A program made the translations under genes and the position numbers. Below are positions 1-10,921 of a DNA stretch of 64,000 nt, piece by piece. Source of the stretch: Corallium rubrum (Eukaryota > Cnidaria > Anthozoa > Scleralcyonacea > Coralliidae); contig OZ036016.1 in assembly GCA_964035015.1 (NCBI GenBank), positions 1,585,330-1,649,329 of the forward strand, in the 5' to 3' direction. The stretch's first letter is position 1; each line of letters begins with the position of its first letter. The notes below the pieces were generated by a model. The model saw nothing but the letters and a program-made list of their open reading frames with translations, ran no database searches and had not been told where the DNA came from.

Positions 1-130
1 TTGAGTACTTCTTGTGTCCTTACATTCGTTTAAATTTTTTAAAATAACTCTTTTTGTCTGTTTTCAATCTACGAAAGCTATGAACTTCAGTGGCGCCCAT
101 CGTAGGTAGTGGTCACGTCATCATACAACT
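1..130. repeat. Dispersed repeat R1, partial
   Basis: The same sequence recurs in direct orientation at about 8727-8850 and inverted at about 32080-32222, with a few mismatches. No coding potential is seen. It is cut by the window edge and by the MITE that begins near 143. Confidence 0.7.
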
Positions 131-142
131 GGCACGCTAAAT

Positions 143-718
143 CATAGTCAATCGAGATATGGTCTGGAAACTCGGCAAACTTCAAAGCGCCTATATTATG
201 TTGAACCGTACCTTACACCGTGCGCATCCTTTGTCCCAGGTTTATTAATATTTAAATAGCACGGTTGAGTGATTGAACTGAAACGTTGCTATTGGACAGT
301 TCGTTCATTATACTAGGGAGGGATACTCTATCACGAGAAAAATGTAAAATGTATTAAGTTAACATACAAACACAAAGTGTCCCAAGGTATTTTGTCACCG
401 ATTGCATATATGTTAACATAGTCAATCGGGATATGGTCTGCATGGAAACTCAGCTAAAGTCTTTGGTCTATCTTTTTGTTCGCCTTTATGCATTTTTGTG
501 CACGGTGCACGGTCACTGAACACATTGTATTTTAGTATAATGAACGAATTATCCAATAGCAACGTTTCAGTTCAATCACTCAACCATGCTAATTGAATAT
601 TAATAAACCTAAAACAAAGGATGTGCACAGTGTAAGGTACGGTTCAACATAAAATCCCAGCTCATTATAGGCGCTTTGAAGTTTGCCGAGTTTCCAGACC
701 ATATCTCGATTGACTGTG
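143..718. mobile_element. MITE of the CATAG family, long terminal inverted repeats
   Basis: Arms at about 143-340 and 520-718 are inverted copies of each other, including the shared segment AATCGAGATATGGTCTGG. It resembles the elements at 10255-10552, 10922-11308 and 22406-23430, which start CATAG and end CTATG. There is no ORF. Unlike those three, no clean target duplication is visible at this copy. Confidence 0.7.
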
Positions 719-719
719 A

Positions 720-1060
720 TGTAAATAATATTTAGTTAAGTAAATAAGTAATTTATTTTAGAAAACGATTGTTTGGTGATAAAATCCTTTGACCACGAGG
801 TTATTAAAACTTCAGTACGCGGATACTACGGGTGAAAGTTCGTGGCAAAAAAGTCCTGCACTCATGAAGCGGGTTTTACATTTCTCGATTTTGCCGACAC
901 ATTTGTTTATAGAAAAAGATTGCTAAAAATTTCCGAACTACGCATTGTTGAAATACATCGGGTACGTATGTTGTTAGAAATTTTATAAGCTTTCACTCGG
1001 TATAAAGTTCAAATTTTTGTGCTATCTGTAACTTTTTAAAATGTTCAAAATGTTCTCACC
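720..1060. repeat. Dispersed repeat R2
   Basis: Near-copy in inverted orientation at about 32815-33150. Shared landmarks are the tract around GCGGATACTACGGGT and the tract around TTTTTAAAATGTTCAAAATG. It lies just downstream (minus sense) of TRADD-N exon A, as the inverted copy lies downstream of exon B. No gene is recognised. Confidence 0.65.
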
Positions 1061-1177
1061 ATTCTTCGTAAAATTAGAATTGTATAATGAGAAATAGACT
1101 CCTCACAAGTGTTATAAAATTTTGGATTTTGTTTTTAAATACCAAACACACACACTGATTTTGGTGGTATATCTTAC

Positions 1178-1694
1178 CTCAGTTGTTCCGCATGATTTTT
1201 CACTTTTTCTTCATCTCTAATCTTGACAGTCAACTTGTCGTCGAAGTGGAGGTTTTTGAATTTTTCTTCTAAACTTTCTTTGAATTTGATGGGCAGACTT
1301 TCGTCGAAGACAGTCATTGTTGTAGCCGTTTCTGTCGTCGGTTTTCTAGTAAATTTTGCAATTTCTTCTGCCAAAGAATCCTTCAGTTTGCCTGATTTGT
1401 AGTCATCGTAGAATCGTAGAAAGCTGCTGGGTGTCAGGAAGCGAAGTTTAACAACGAGCGAACCATTCTGAATGTCTTCCATGACCGGTTCCTCGTGTGG
1501 GAAGTTGGGATTTGTAAAGGCATTGCGAATAAGCTCCCGAAAGATGTATAACACGTTGACCGTACCAGCAGCAGCCACCGTAACTATTCCTAATCGTTCG
1601 CTGATAATCTCTAACACCACCCGCATAGTACCGTCAGGAAGTACCTCAAAGATCCCTTTTGCAGCCATTTTTCTGAAAGTTATTTCTATACGAC
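1178..1694 (-). CDS. TRADD-N-like domain exon, copy A
   Basis: This is one exon of an incomplete gene. It is bounded by an AG acceptor at 1696-1695 and a GAG|GTAAG donor at 1178-1173. The reading frame enters with one base from a previous exon; the first ATG inside is at 1668. From that Met the protein has a hydrophobic stretch (LGIVTVAAAGTVNVLYIF) that could be a membrane helix, then a segment NGSLVVKLRFLTPSSFLRFY followed by YKSGKLKDSLAEEI and a C-terminal SLEEKFKNL-type stretch. This order (LIV-x-LRF, FLRxY, GxL, LxxEI) matches the N-terminal domain of the TNF-receptor adaptor TRADD. Fusions of this domain to signalling or NTPase modules are known in cnidarians. It is strongly similar to exon B at 34133-34646. 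Neighbouring exons were not found; the next one would lie left of the window. The family call is by motif recognition, not by a search. Confidence 0.6.
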
Positions 1695-1927
1695 CTGTGA
1701 ATTGAAACAAATTAATTTGAGTCAAAACTAACGTAAATGTTTTAAAATTTTTATACGCAGCAAAGTAATATACTGACTAATACACATAGAGGAAATTACA
1801 TATGTGTAGGGAGTGTAGGTAATGAATAAAATATTGTTTTCACCACGAGAAGAAAAATCATATCCTGCTTAATATTGAATATCGATATAGTAAAGTACCA
1901 TAGTGACTAATATATATTCAACTCATT

Positions 1928-1929
<2 letters not shown>

Positions 1930-2010
<81 letters not shown>

Positions 2011-2011
2011 T
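1930..2011. repeat. (GT)n/(TA)n microsatellite
   Basis: An uninterrupted GT run of about 66 bp passes directly into TA dinucleotides. Confidence 0.95.
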
Positions 2012-2159
2012 TGTGAAATTCATTACTAATTCATGAGTTTTGCAGCCAATCCAATTTCAGAAATTACGTCACATGTGTTCGGCTCGTGATTGTATATTCA
2101 ATACAACACGGCCGCTCGTGTTGTAAACATTACATATATATATATATATATATACACAG

Positions 2160-2557
2160 TATGTTCTAGGGATTTTAGGTGAAGGAAAATTCGAGTGTAG
2201 AATATATACATTTAATATATACATTCGAATTTTCCTTCACCTAAAATCCCTAGAACATGCTATGTAATCGAGTGAAATGCCCAATATTACTTCTAATGAA
2301 CCCAATTCTCTCCTGGCATTACCACCTTAATGTATACAGAATTCGCGATCAAGCTCTCGGCAACGGCCTCCGTGGCTCAGTGGTCAGAGCATTGCACTAG
2401 AATCGCAAGGTCGTGGGTTCAATTCCTGCCGGAAGGCCTGTGTAGTTGCATTTTTCGCAACTGGTCCCGGTTTGGTCTTAAAATGTATATATTCTACACT
2501 CGAATTTTCCTTCACCTAAAATCCCTAGAACATGCTATGTAATCGAGTGAAATGCCC

Positions 2558-2560
<3 letters not shown>
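2160..2560 (+). mobile_element. tRNA-derived SINE-like unit, isolated copy
   Basis: This is one copy of the unit that forms the 277-bp array at 29348-30523. A 74-bp tRNA-like head at 2365-2438 has an A box (GTGGCTCAGTGGTCAGAGC) and a B box (GGGTTCAATTCC). It is followed by the tail motif TTGCATTTTTCGCAACTGGTC. Upstream, 2168-2270 is itself a hairpin of the tail sequence. AT arrays abut both ends. Confidence 0.75.

Positions 2561-2561
<1 letters not shown>

Positions 2562-2614
<53 letters not shown>
2562..2614. repeat. (TA)n microsatellite
   Basis: Pure TA run of about 53 bp between the SINE and a Penelope-type terminal fragment. Confidence 0.95.
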
Positions 2615-2617
<3 letters not shown>

Positions 2618-2700
2618 CGTGTGGGTTTTGGTCTACGAAACGCAAAGAGTGCTCGATAACACATAGTCAGAGCAAATATGAGGCAAGCGAATATATATAT
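2615..2700 (-). mobile_element. Penelope-type terminal fragment
   Basis: The segment containing GAAACGCAAAGAGTGCTCGA is the inverted counterpart of 8000-8062. The phrase TCGAGCACTCTT also occurs 3' of the reverse-transcriptase ORF at 37430. It is flanked by AT arrays, as are the other fragments of this kind here. Confidence 0.55.
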
Positions 2701-2710
2701 ATATATATAT

Positions 2711-2991
2711 TTATATCACGATTGAGTCGGTTTTCTTTGATGTACCGCTTGATATATACAGGTTATATCCCGTGAATAAATAATTAGGTAAAACTTGTGG
2801 ATATAACTCGAAAAATCTTGATCGAAACTATTCGAAATTGACGAAACCTTGTTCGAAAACCTCCTCAATCGTGATATAAGTCGGTTATATACCTCGAACT
2901 TGGGATATAAGTCATATATTGACCCTCGGGACCTTCGGCCCCTCAGGTCAATATATGACTTATATCCCGCGTTCTCGGTATATAACCTATA

Positions 2992-2992
<1 letters not shown>
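2711..2992. repeat. AT-rich palindromic stretch
   Basis: It contains a hairpin at about 2903-2969 whose arms read GGGATATAAGTCATATATTG and its complement. No gene is seen; overlapping ORFs are low-complexity. Confidence 0.6.
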
Positions 2993-3045
<53 letters not shown>

Positions 3046-3046
3046 T

Positions 3047-3095
<49 letters not shown>

Positions 3096-3115
3096 CATAC
3101 ATACATACATACACA
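2993..3115. repeat. (TA)n/(CATA)n microsatellite
   Basis: About 100 bp of TA with one GATA interruption, then CATA tetranucleotides. Confidence 0.95.
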
Positions 3116-3530
3116 TATATAAAACGTTGCCTATGCAGCACTCCACATTTTACTTTGATGAAGGACTCCACTCACTCGAAACGTCAGTATTTCGTTGTAA
3201 AACTATTCTCGGCAGTTTATCACATTTTCACTTTGCTCTATCTAAAACGCTGCCTATACTCAGCACTTTTTTTCACATATCAAAACATTCGTGTTTTGCC
3301 GTTGCGTAATGAAATTAGACTTGACAGCTGTTGCATGACGGGGCTACAGATTTGAACTCATTTCTCCAAATGGACCAGTTCTCAATCAACCCAACCCATA
3401 CAGTTGCGGTCACCACAACCTATTCCATATACAACTGTCGTACGTCGAGGGCTATCCCTATCCATCGTATATGCGGACCAGATTTTGCATCAAATAGGAG
3501 AATTTTGATTTCTTAATTATGCAAAATATT
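3116..3530 (+). mobile_element. Penelope pseudo-LTR-like fragment, copy A
   Basis: A TTGATGAAGGACTCC...GAAACGTCAG segment (about 3155-3196) is followed by a diagnostic tail (TATTCTCGGCAGTTTATCAC). The same order occurs at 37560-38230, beside a Penelope-like ORF. The core CTGATGA...GAAAC is that of degenerate hammerhead ribozymes; here it has decayed to TTGATGA. ORFs across it are incidental. Confidence 0.5.
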
Positions 3531-4122
3531 TTCGTCGCTTAAACGATTCATAATTGATATACACAAACATAACGGAATCAAGCGTTTGAATCATTGTTAA
3601 AAAAACATTGAGATTATTAATAGGTCATTAATTATAAACCAAATCCTCTATGTGCTCTGTACTTACCAATCTCTGCTACTTTCTGAGATTGTAGATGGTA
3701 AACTATCAAAATTATACGTAAATACAACGTCTATACAATTGAAAGGTTTTAGTATATAGAACTAAAAAGGAAATACATACAGATCTTTTCCCCTCTTGTT
3801 TCTAAGCACAAGTTTGACTTTTTCTTCTTCCTGGAGCAGTGTTACACTAGCAGTGCAAACGATGCTATCACATATAAGGGATGGGCGCAATGGCGCTTCA
3901 AACGTAATTAAAAGTTATACATATATATATGGAATTTTTTGTTGCTTTTATAGAAGTAGACTGCTGCGTTCATTGTCTTGGTTCTTAGAAGTTGTGAGAG
4001 TTTCTGGCATCCGGAATATCGCATTTTTTGTTCTATAGCATCTAAGGTTCTATAGATATACATTTAAAAACGATAAAAAGGCTTAAAAAAAGGCACGCCC
4101 AGGCCTGCATGTATCTACTGCG

Positions 4123-4801
4123 TTAACCCTTTGATGCTTAAGCACGCACGTGGACGCCCTTTAGTATTTTACTGTGGCTAACGACAGAGTATTTTACTGT
4201 GGCTAACGCCAGAGTATTTTACTGTGGCTAACGCCAGAGTATTCTACTGTGGCTAACAACAGAGTATTTTACTGTGGCTAACGCCAGAGTATTTTACTGT
4301 GGCTAACGACAGAGTATTTTACTGTGGCTAACGACAGAGTATTTTACTGTGGCTAGAGTATTTTACTGTGGCTAACGACAGAGTATTTTACTGTGACTAA
4401 CGACAGAGTATTTTACTGTGGCTAACGACAGAGTATTTTACTGTGGCTAACGCCAGAGTATTTTACTGTGGCTAACGACAGAGTATTTTACTGTGGCTAA
4501 CGACAGAGTATTTTACTGTGGCTAACGACAGAGTATTTTACTGTGGCTAACGCCAGAGTATTTTATTGTGGCTAACGACAGAGTATTTTATTGTGGCTAA
4601 CGACAGAGTATTTTACTGTGGCTAACGACAGAGTATTTTACTGTGGCTAACATCAGATGACAGACGATTTTACTCGTCAAGAGAAGACCTCTGGTAGTCA
4701 AGGATAGATATACTTGTGGCAAAAGGTGACAAATGAACCTGCACAAAGAAAGCTCTGATGAAGGCCTTAGTCATGTGCGTACTTAGAAGTCAAAGGGTTA
4801 A
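4123..4801. mobile_element. TTAA-flanked MITE carrying a 25-bp minisatellite, copy A
   Basis: It begins TTAA-CCCTTTGATGCTTAAGCACG and ends GTACTTAGAAGTCAAAGGG-TTAA. TTAA duplications with CCYT-type ends are the hallmark of piggyBac-type cut-and-paste elements. The interior is mostly the tandem array below. There is no transposase ORF, so it would be non-autonomous. Confidence 0.65.
4163..4655. repeat. 25-bp minisatellite, copy A
   Basis: About 19-20 head-to-tail units of GAGTATTTTACTGTGGCTAA plus CGACA or CGCCA. One unit near 4350 lacks about five bases. Variants are interspersed rather than blocked. Confidence 0.95.
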
Positions 4802-5275
4802 ACACAATAGACATACATGCATGCCTGGGCGTGCCTTTTTTAAGCCTTTTTATCGTTTTTTTAATGTATATCTATAGAACCTATTGAAAAAAATTTCCGT
4901 CTTCTCTGTAAAGACCGATGTTTTCTTTCCCAAATCTTTCTGCTAGATTAGTTAAACTAAATAGACCGACAAGTTCGGAAATCTCCGCTCCGTCGAAACT
5001 GCCCATTGTGACGTCGAACGTTGATGAACTTTCGCTTTTAATCCACGCTTTCTCTTTAGTGAAACAACAGTTACTTTCGCGCGAGCCTTATAACTTTGAT
5101 GTACTGGTCAGGAATTTCGGTTTTCTTGCTTGCCCAAGCTAAAGCTCTACTCAAAAGGACTTCTGATATATAGAGAGATTAAAGTCGACGATGTCGAACG
5201 AAAGAAAGGTGCACTTGTTTTTGTCGGCAATTTAATTACTTTTAAAAATGCTGGAAGTGCGACCAGGATTGAACA

Positions 5276-5873
5276 TGATGATTTTGGAGACGTTCTCTGG
5301 TTGAAAATATTTATTTATCACGAGCTTTCGGCTGCCAGACTGCAGCCTTCAACGGGTAGTTACAAAAAACAATGATTGCAGACGACTACGGTTTACAATT
5401 ACAGACTATACGCCTACGCTACGATTAACAATACAATGACAAACAAATAACTGGATGTGACAGTTCCGCCTATATGATACTCTGTGAACTCTAACGATTG
5501 TTCTATTTCTTCAATAAAAAACGGTATTGTTCGGGTAGATGTTTTGAATTATTGTCAGCATTAGTTGTATCACCGCGCTTACAACTAATGCTGACAATAA
5601 TTCAAAACATCTACCCGAACAATACCGTTTTTTATTGAAGAAATAGAACAATCGTTAGAGTTCACAGAGTATCATATAGGCGGAACTGTCACATCCAGTT
5701 ATTTGTTTGTCATTGTATTGTTAATCGTCGCGTAGGCGTATAGTCTGTAATTGTAAACCGTAGTCGTCTGCAATCATTGTTTTTTGTAACTACCCGTTGA
5801 AGGCTGCAGTCTGGCAGCCGAAAGCTCGTGATAAATAAATATTTTCAACCAGAGAACGTCTCCAAAATCATCA
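5276..5873. repeat. Near-perfect 293-bp-arm palindrome
   Basis: Arms 5276-5568 and 5581-5873 have equal length and match almost base for base; the loop is 12 bp. The 13-base word CAATTTAATTACT occurs 36 bp outside the left arm and immediately at the right arm end. ORFs over it have no recognisable domain. Confidence 0.85.
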
Positions 5874-6321
5874 ATTTAATTACTGTACGTGTCGGTGCTT
5901 CTCCATTGATTTACTTTGGTTAAGGTCGAATTTTTGTGTTGATTTCATCAAGAAAAATTTTGCTAACTTTGCCAAGATCGCTTTTTGCTGGATTGATTAA
6001 CCTGCATCTTGGGTGATAAAACACACCACTAATCAGTGCAAACGACGAAGGGACATTACGTGGTTCAACCCCCCTTTACTAAAAACGTAAAAACAAACGT
6101 GGGGGGAAATTTACAGACATTTTCTTAAATCGCACCCGCTTCACAAAATCTTTATCAACCATTCAATTGAATGGTGTTTAGAGTGTGAGTGTAGTCTCAT
6201 ACTCAGTGAGTAAGAGTGGAGACTCGTTGAGTTGCACTTATTGAGTGTGAGGGGCCACACATTTAGTGTGAGTGTGAGTATACAGGCGTAAGATCTAATT
6301 GCATGGACAAATTGCACTTAC
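5874..6321. other. Gene-free stretch with TGAGTG-rich tract
   Basis: There is a degenerate GAGTGTGAGT low-complexity tract at about 6180-6285. Nothing else is recognised. Confidence 0.6.
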
Positions 6322-6459
6322 TGTTCTCAAAACACGATAGCCTTCTTTAACTGACTTTTGTATTGCTTCTTTATACTGTTTAGTGAGGTAATCAAGCATT
6401 GAACTGTATGCACCTCCTTGAACAATGATACAAGGCGTTTGTCTTCCTCCTTCTGCCAT
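6322..6459 (-). pseudogene. Orphan first exon of an ASRGL1-like gene
   Basis: The ATG is at 6459. It encodes 46 codons starting [16 protein letters not shown] and ending LRT, with a donor ACA|GTAAGT in the same phase as exon 1 of the complete gene at 29240-29109. It keeps two residues (GA after QG) that the other copy lacks. No exons 2-5 are visible to its left inside the window. It may be the start of another gene whose later exons are off the window, or a dispersed exon duplicate. A hairpin (6503-6606) sits just upstream. Confidence 0.6.
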
Positions 6460-6502
6460 GACTTTTAAAACTAAAAAATACATACATACACACACATATG
6501 TA

Positions 6503-6606
6503 CTATTTACAATATGAGTGGCCGTGTTGTATTGGATATACAAGCTCGAGCCGAAGGCGAGAGCTTACCATATCCAATTCAACACGGACACGAATATTGT
6601 AAATAG
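6503..6606. mobile_element. Short hairpin MITE
   Basis: The terminal arms CTATTTACAAT and ATTGTAAATAG enclose further inverted sequence (TGGATAT/ATATCCA). It lies immediately 5' of the orphan exon. Confidence 0.6.
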
Positions 6607-6834
6607 CTTAAAATACTCCGAGTCTTTGATGTCAATGTGAGTAATATTTGTTCAGATTAATTCAGAAAAAGCTCAATTTCAATGTTTTAGAGCTGAGATA
6701 GACCTGATATACAACCACGCGTGGTTTGTATCAAATATACAACCTCCTTCACGGTCATGATTTCTTTTGTGTTTTCTTCATGAATTATTAATGAGTATTT
6801 TATACTTATTATACTTATACTATTATTGATGAAT

Positions 6835-7123
6835 CGTGGAAGTTGTCACTCAGGTGGATAAACGGTAATAAGACGCTGAGTCGATAAAGCGAAGTACCGC
6901 TTCGACATTCAGTGTATAAACAATTATTCCCATACCTTTCTCCGCCAGACCGTGTAGCTCAGTCGGTAGAGCGTCCGCCCAGCGTTCGGAAGGTCGTGGG
7001 TTCGATTCCTATACTGGGGTCTGCATTTTAAAAATGCTTCCCAGTTTGGTTTCGTTACACTCGGAGAACAACCTTATTATAGATCTTATTACCGTTTATC
7101 CACCTGAGTGACAACTTCCACCG

Positions 7124-7124
<1 letters not shown>
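6835..7124 (+). mobile_element. Inverted-repeat element with a tRNA-like core
   Basis: Arms of about 39 bp (GTGGAAGTTGTCACTCAGG and its complement) flank a tRNA-like unit at 6946-7022. That unit has an A box TAGCTCAGTCGGTAGAGC and a B box GGGTTCGATTCC, with CAGACC/GGTCTG pairing at the acceptor. Behind it comes TGCATTTTAAAAATGC...CCCAGTTTGG, the same body motif as in the other SINE family. The core lacks the conserved T33 expected of a functional tRNA. Confidence 0.65.

Positions 7125-7126
<2 letters not shown>

Positions 7127-7184
<58 letters not shown>
7127..7184. repeat. (TA)n microsatellite
   Basis: Pure TA run, directly after the tRNA-cored element. Confidence 0.95.
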
Positions 7185-7190
<6 letters not shown>

Positions 7191-7230
7191 CTCATTAATA
7201 ATTCATTGGGGTAAATGCGGTGATAAAATA

Positions 7231-7231
<1 letters not shown>

Positions 7232-7294
<63 letters not shown>
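7232..7294. repeat. (CA)n microsatellite
   Basis: Pure CA run of about 62 bp. Confidence 0.95.
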
Positions 7295-7296
<2 letters not shown>

Positions 7297-7332
7297 ATTT
7301 ACATAAACTTTAGCTTTGATTTCTCGGCTTAG

Positions 7333-7650
7333 TAGGGATGTGCCAGATACCCTTCACCAGATACCGGATATAACAGGATAGCTATTTACCGGATACCGGA
7401 TATACCGGATAGTCCTTAAAAAAATTCCATACAAGGGAGGACTTTTTTTTCGAATGGCTAGACATGTATGGTCATGGAGTCCAATAGTCCATTTACTCCA
7501 TTGACATGAAAATGAAAATAGTTTGTCAGATATTTTCTGTCCTACCCAGGGAAACAGCGGACGTATTTCCTAGTAAACACAGCATTCTCCGGTAAATGTT
7601 TACCGGATACTACCGGATAGCCGAATTTTACCGGATCCTGCGCATCCCTG
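7333..7650. mobile_element. hAT-like MITE with TACCGGATA repeats
   Basis: It begins TAGGGATGTGCC and ends GCGCATCCCTG, imperfect inverted termini. The interior carries several TACCGGATA words on both sides. TAGGG-type ends are common in hAT MITEs; no target duplication was confirmed. Confidence 0.5.
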
Positions 7651-7736
7651 CGGCTCAGACGACGTTATTTTTCAAACTGACAGATCTAAAACACTCGGCT
7701 ATCTGATAAAACACTGCAGCTCATGTTTTAAATATT

Positions 7737-8163
<427 letters not shown>

Positions 8164-8184
8164 CTCGTGTATATATGTATATTT

Positions 8185-8900
8185 TATATCGAACAACTGG
8201 TGCATGGTCTATTCACTGATCTCTAAATAAACTGGATAGGCCATTCCCTATGGCCAGCAGTCAAACATTTCGTGGCAGTCGCCGCCATCTTACGCAGTGG
8301 AACATATGACGAGTTGCGGCCTTAAAACTTGTTCCCAATCCTAAAGTTGACTAGCATAAGCAATCTTGACGTCAGCACGGTCAAATTATCGGGGGGTAGG
8401 AATACTAAGTACTCTGTGGTGGGGGAGTCGGAAAAGCCGTAAAGTTAACAACAGATGCCGGTTCGTTTAGTTTTCACTGTTTAACAACAAATGCAGTCAA
8501 ACGATGGCAAGTACACAGCACGAGATATTGATAAGGCGTTAAGATTACTATAAAAGGTACAATTTAAGACTTGGAAGTGAATTCTTCGCAGATTTTCTAG
8601 TCTGTTTTTCAGTTTATATTATCGTGAAGTTTCTTCGTTGTCGGCACTGAAGAAAAACAACGAAATTTAAAGGTTTTACAGCTCAGTAATAAAAACAAAT
8701 TCAAGAAATAATGTCTTAAACCTTATTGAGTACTTCTTGTGTCCTTACATTCGTTTAAATTTTCTTAAAATAACTCTTTGTCTGTTTTCAATCTACAAAA
8801 GCTTATGAACTTTAGTGGCAGCCATCTTAGGTAGTGGTCACGTCGTCATACAGCTGGCACGCAAAATCCGGCCTCATGCCCCATCCAGTTTTATTCTATT
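8185..8900. repeat. Dispersed repeat R1/R3, inverted copies at 32.0-34.05 kb
   Basis: 8190-8420 matches 33839-34045 inverted (shared words include AAGATGGCGGCGACTGGCACG and its complement). 8500-8860 matches 32030-32400 inverted. No coding potential is recognised. Confidence 0.65.
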
Positions 8901-9950
8901 ACAAATTCGGCTTCCTAATTGGCTGAGCTACACGTGACAAGTGATTTACTGATGATAGACCACTAGTAGCGTTATCCAATGACAAATCTTATAACTGGAA
9001 TATTTCTATCCTGACCAATCAGAAGCCACGACATATTTGCAAGCAAAACCTTAGGCCAAACATGGCGTCCGCTAAAATTTAACATGCGGCTAAAAGCTAA
9101 CCTGCACCAAGCTAAAAATAGCAACACTGCGTTCACGTCATTATGATTATGGTAATACATGATACACGCTATCTGTCAAGGTTGTTTCCCTACGGGAATA
9201 CACGCACTTATTAATCATAATATTTTTGGGGACTCGCTGATCAATCATGTGAAGCATGTTTTCATTCTATTGCGAGATTCCGATAAACGCGGTTTATTCT
9301 CTTCGTCAAGCTCTTCTTCGCTGCTCCTTTGCGCACTATACTTCAGCTTGGAAACATCCGAAACGTAAGTAGAGAAAACATAACCAGCCGATAAAAGCTA
9401 AACCGTTTGAAAAACATGAGAACGCGAAAATATCCGTGTTGATACAGAACGTGAGTGGAAACTATATCGACTCGTTGTCTTACTTAAAGATGTTTTTTTC
9501 TGCGGTTCAAAGTTTATCTTGTAAGTAGAAGTATCTAAAACGTTTCTATTTTAATTAACTGTTTGTGATTTGTTAACATGAGCCCCGTTGCGCTTCAGTG
9601 CTGTTGCTATTTTTAGCCTGGTGCAGGTCATCTTGATCTTTTACCCCCATGTAAAATTTCTATACGAGTGATGAAATCATGAAAACATTGGCCGAAAGTA
9701 ATGGAAAATTGTTCAGTTTGACACTTTCGAATAAGAAAATGAATTCGCTTATGCCTATGGAGTATATTTACACTAATCTCGTTTTTTTGTGAGCGATTGT
9801 TTATCATGTGCCATCGAACTATTCTACATTTTGAATGGGGAGAGACTACTGCAAACAAAAAGGTAAAGCTATCTGAAAATTTTGAATAATGTTTGATAAG
9901 ACTTATTTACGTTAAAGAAAAGTTGTTTATGGTTGATACTAAAACAATTA
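8901..9950. other. Gene-free stretch, nothing recognised
   Basis: Short ORFs here have no recognisable domain. No tandem or inverted repeat stands out by eye. Confidence 0.5.
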
Positions 9951-9952
9951 GA

Positions 9953-10040
9953 CAACTCGCCCTCGTTTTCTACGAGCAGATAGTCAACTCGGCTTCGCCT
10001 CGTTGACTATCAGCTCATAGAAAACTCGGTTTCGTTGTCT
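9953..10040. repeat. Short hairpin repeat
   Basis: GACAACTCGCCCTCGTTTTCTA...TAGAAAACTCGGTTTCGTTGTC is an inverted repeat around GGCTTCGCC. Confidence 0.55.
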
Positions 10041-10254
10041 AATGCATGTCATTAAACTGCATGGATAAACTTTTCCGAGAACAATTATCAAGGGATAATT
10101 CCAGGAAAAACAGAAAGAAAATTAACATCTTGTAAATTCAAGATTTGGGTCTTGAATCTTGAATTAAAAATGTTGTAAATTTTTAATGTTTATTGTCTAA
10201 TCTCAGGTCACCTGCTAGACCGAATTGAAATTTTAATGCAGGCCTAACTCTGGA

Positions 10255-10552
10255 CATAGTTAATAGAAAATATTCATGGTTTGGAAACCCGGCAAACGTC
10301 AAAGCGGTTAACAATCAAGCTAGGATTCATGTTGAAAGGTGCCAAATCCTTTGTTTTAGGTTTATTAATATTTAAACAGTACGGTTGAGTGATTGAACCC
10401 AAACGTTGCTATTGGATGATTGCATCATTACACAGACAACACGATAGTTTCAGTAACCGTGAAAGTGCAAAAATTTCCATAAACCTGAACAAAAACATAA
10501 AACAATGACTTTTGTTGAGCTTCCAAACCATGTATATTTTCTATTAACTATG
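10255..10552. mobile_element. MITE of the CATAG family, 7-bp target duplication
   Basis: It begins CATAGTTAATAGAAAATAT and ends with the complement (CTATTAACTATG). Flanks CTCTGGA (10248-10254) and CCCTGGA (10553-10559) agree at six of seven bases. The interior shares sequence with the element at 143-718. There is no ORF. Confidence 0.75.
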
Positions 10553-10921
10553 CCCTGGACCGGCTTTCCGTGCAAACAGATTGGGATCGCGAAAAGAAGC
10601 TTTTTAACCGACGTAATGGGCATACTTTCACTTCTCAAACTCAATAGGTCGGCCATGCAGCCGAGTACTTGTAACTCGCCCTGGCGAGAACTCGGCATTG
10701 GCAGCAGGTATCTTGGCAAGGCAGGATCTGAACATTCCCTCATATAAACACTTTTCCCCGCGAGTATCTCGGCATTTACTGGGGATGTATATTCTCTGTA
10801 TTCGTTGCTTTATGTCACTTTCGTTTATGAAAATCAAACTTGTCGGCTATCTCGCTCTTATATAGAGAATGTAAAGTTTATCCCAGCAAACCGGGTAGAT
10901 CAGGGTACGATAAGCGTAAAG

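Larger units (their letters stand above)
3540..4895. mobile_element. Foldback element with internal TTAA MITE, copy A (right arm truncated)
   Basis: The left arm (about 3540-4122) is homologous to 38240-38861. The right arm survives only to about 4890, after the segment GCCTGGGCGTGCC. The arms enclose the minisatellite MITE at 4123-4801. The second copy at 38240-40140 keeps both arms. Confidence 0.6.

Noticed and set aside
2365-2438. Functional tRNA gene (also 6946-7022 and the heads in 29475-31104)
   Set aside because: The heads are followed by a conserved SINE body, occur in many copies, and have imperfect acceptor or anticodon arms.
4163-4655. Regular 25-bp repeats as a CRISPR array (also 38900-39472, 55868-56425 and 57253-57535)
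   Set aside because: Units are contiguous with no unique spacers, and the setting is eukaryotic; they are minisatellites.
7055-7332. ORFs made of CVCV, THTH and YIYI runs (also at 2716-3355, 7721-7915, 33568-33792 and 62062-62368)
   Set aside because: They are dinucleotide microsatellites kept open by chance.
10450-10837. Overlapping 70-97-codon ORFs on both strands
   Set aside because: There is no domain, no splice context, and they overlap a MITE.
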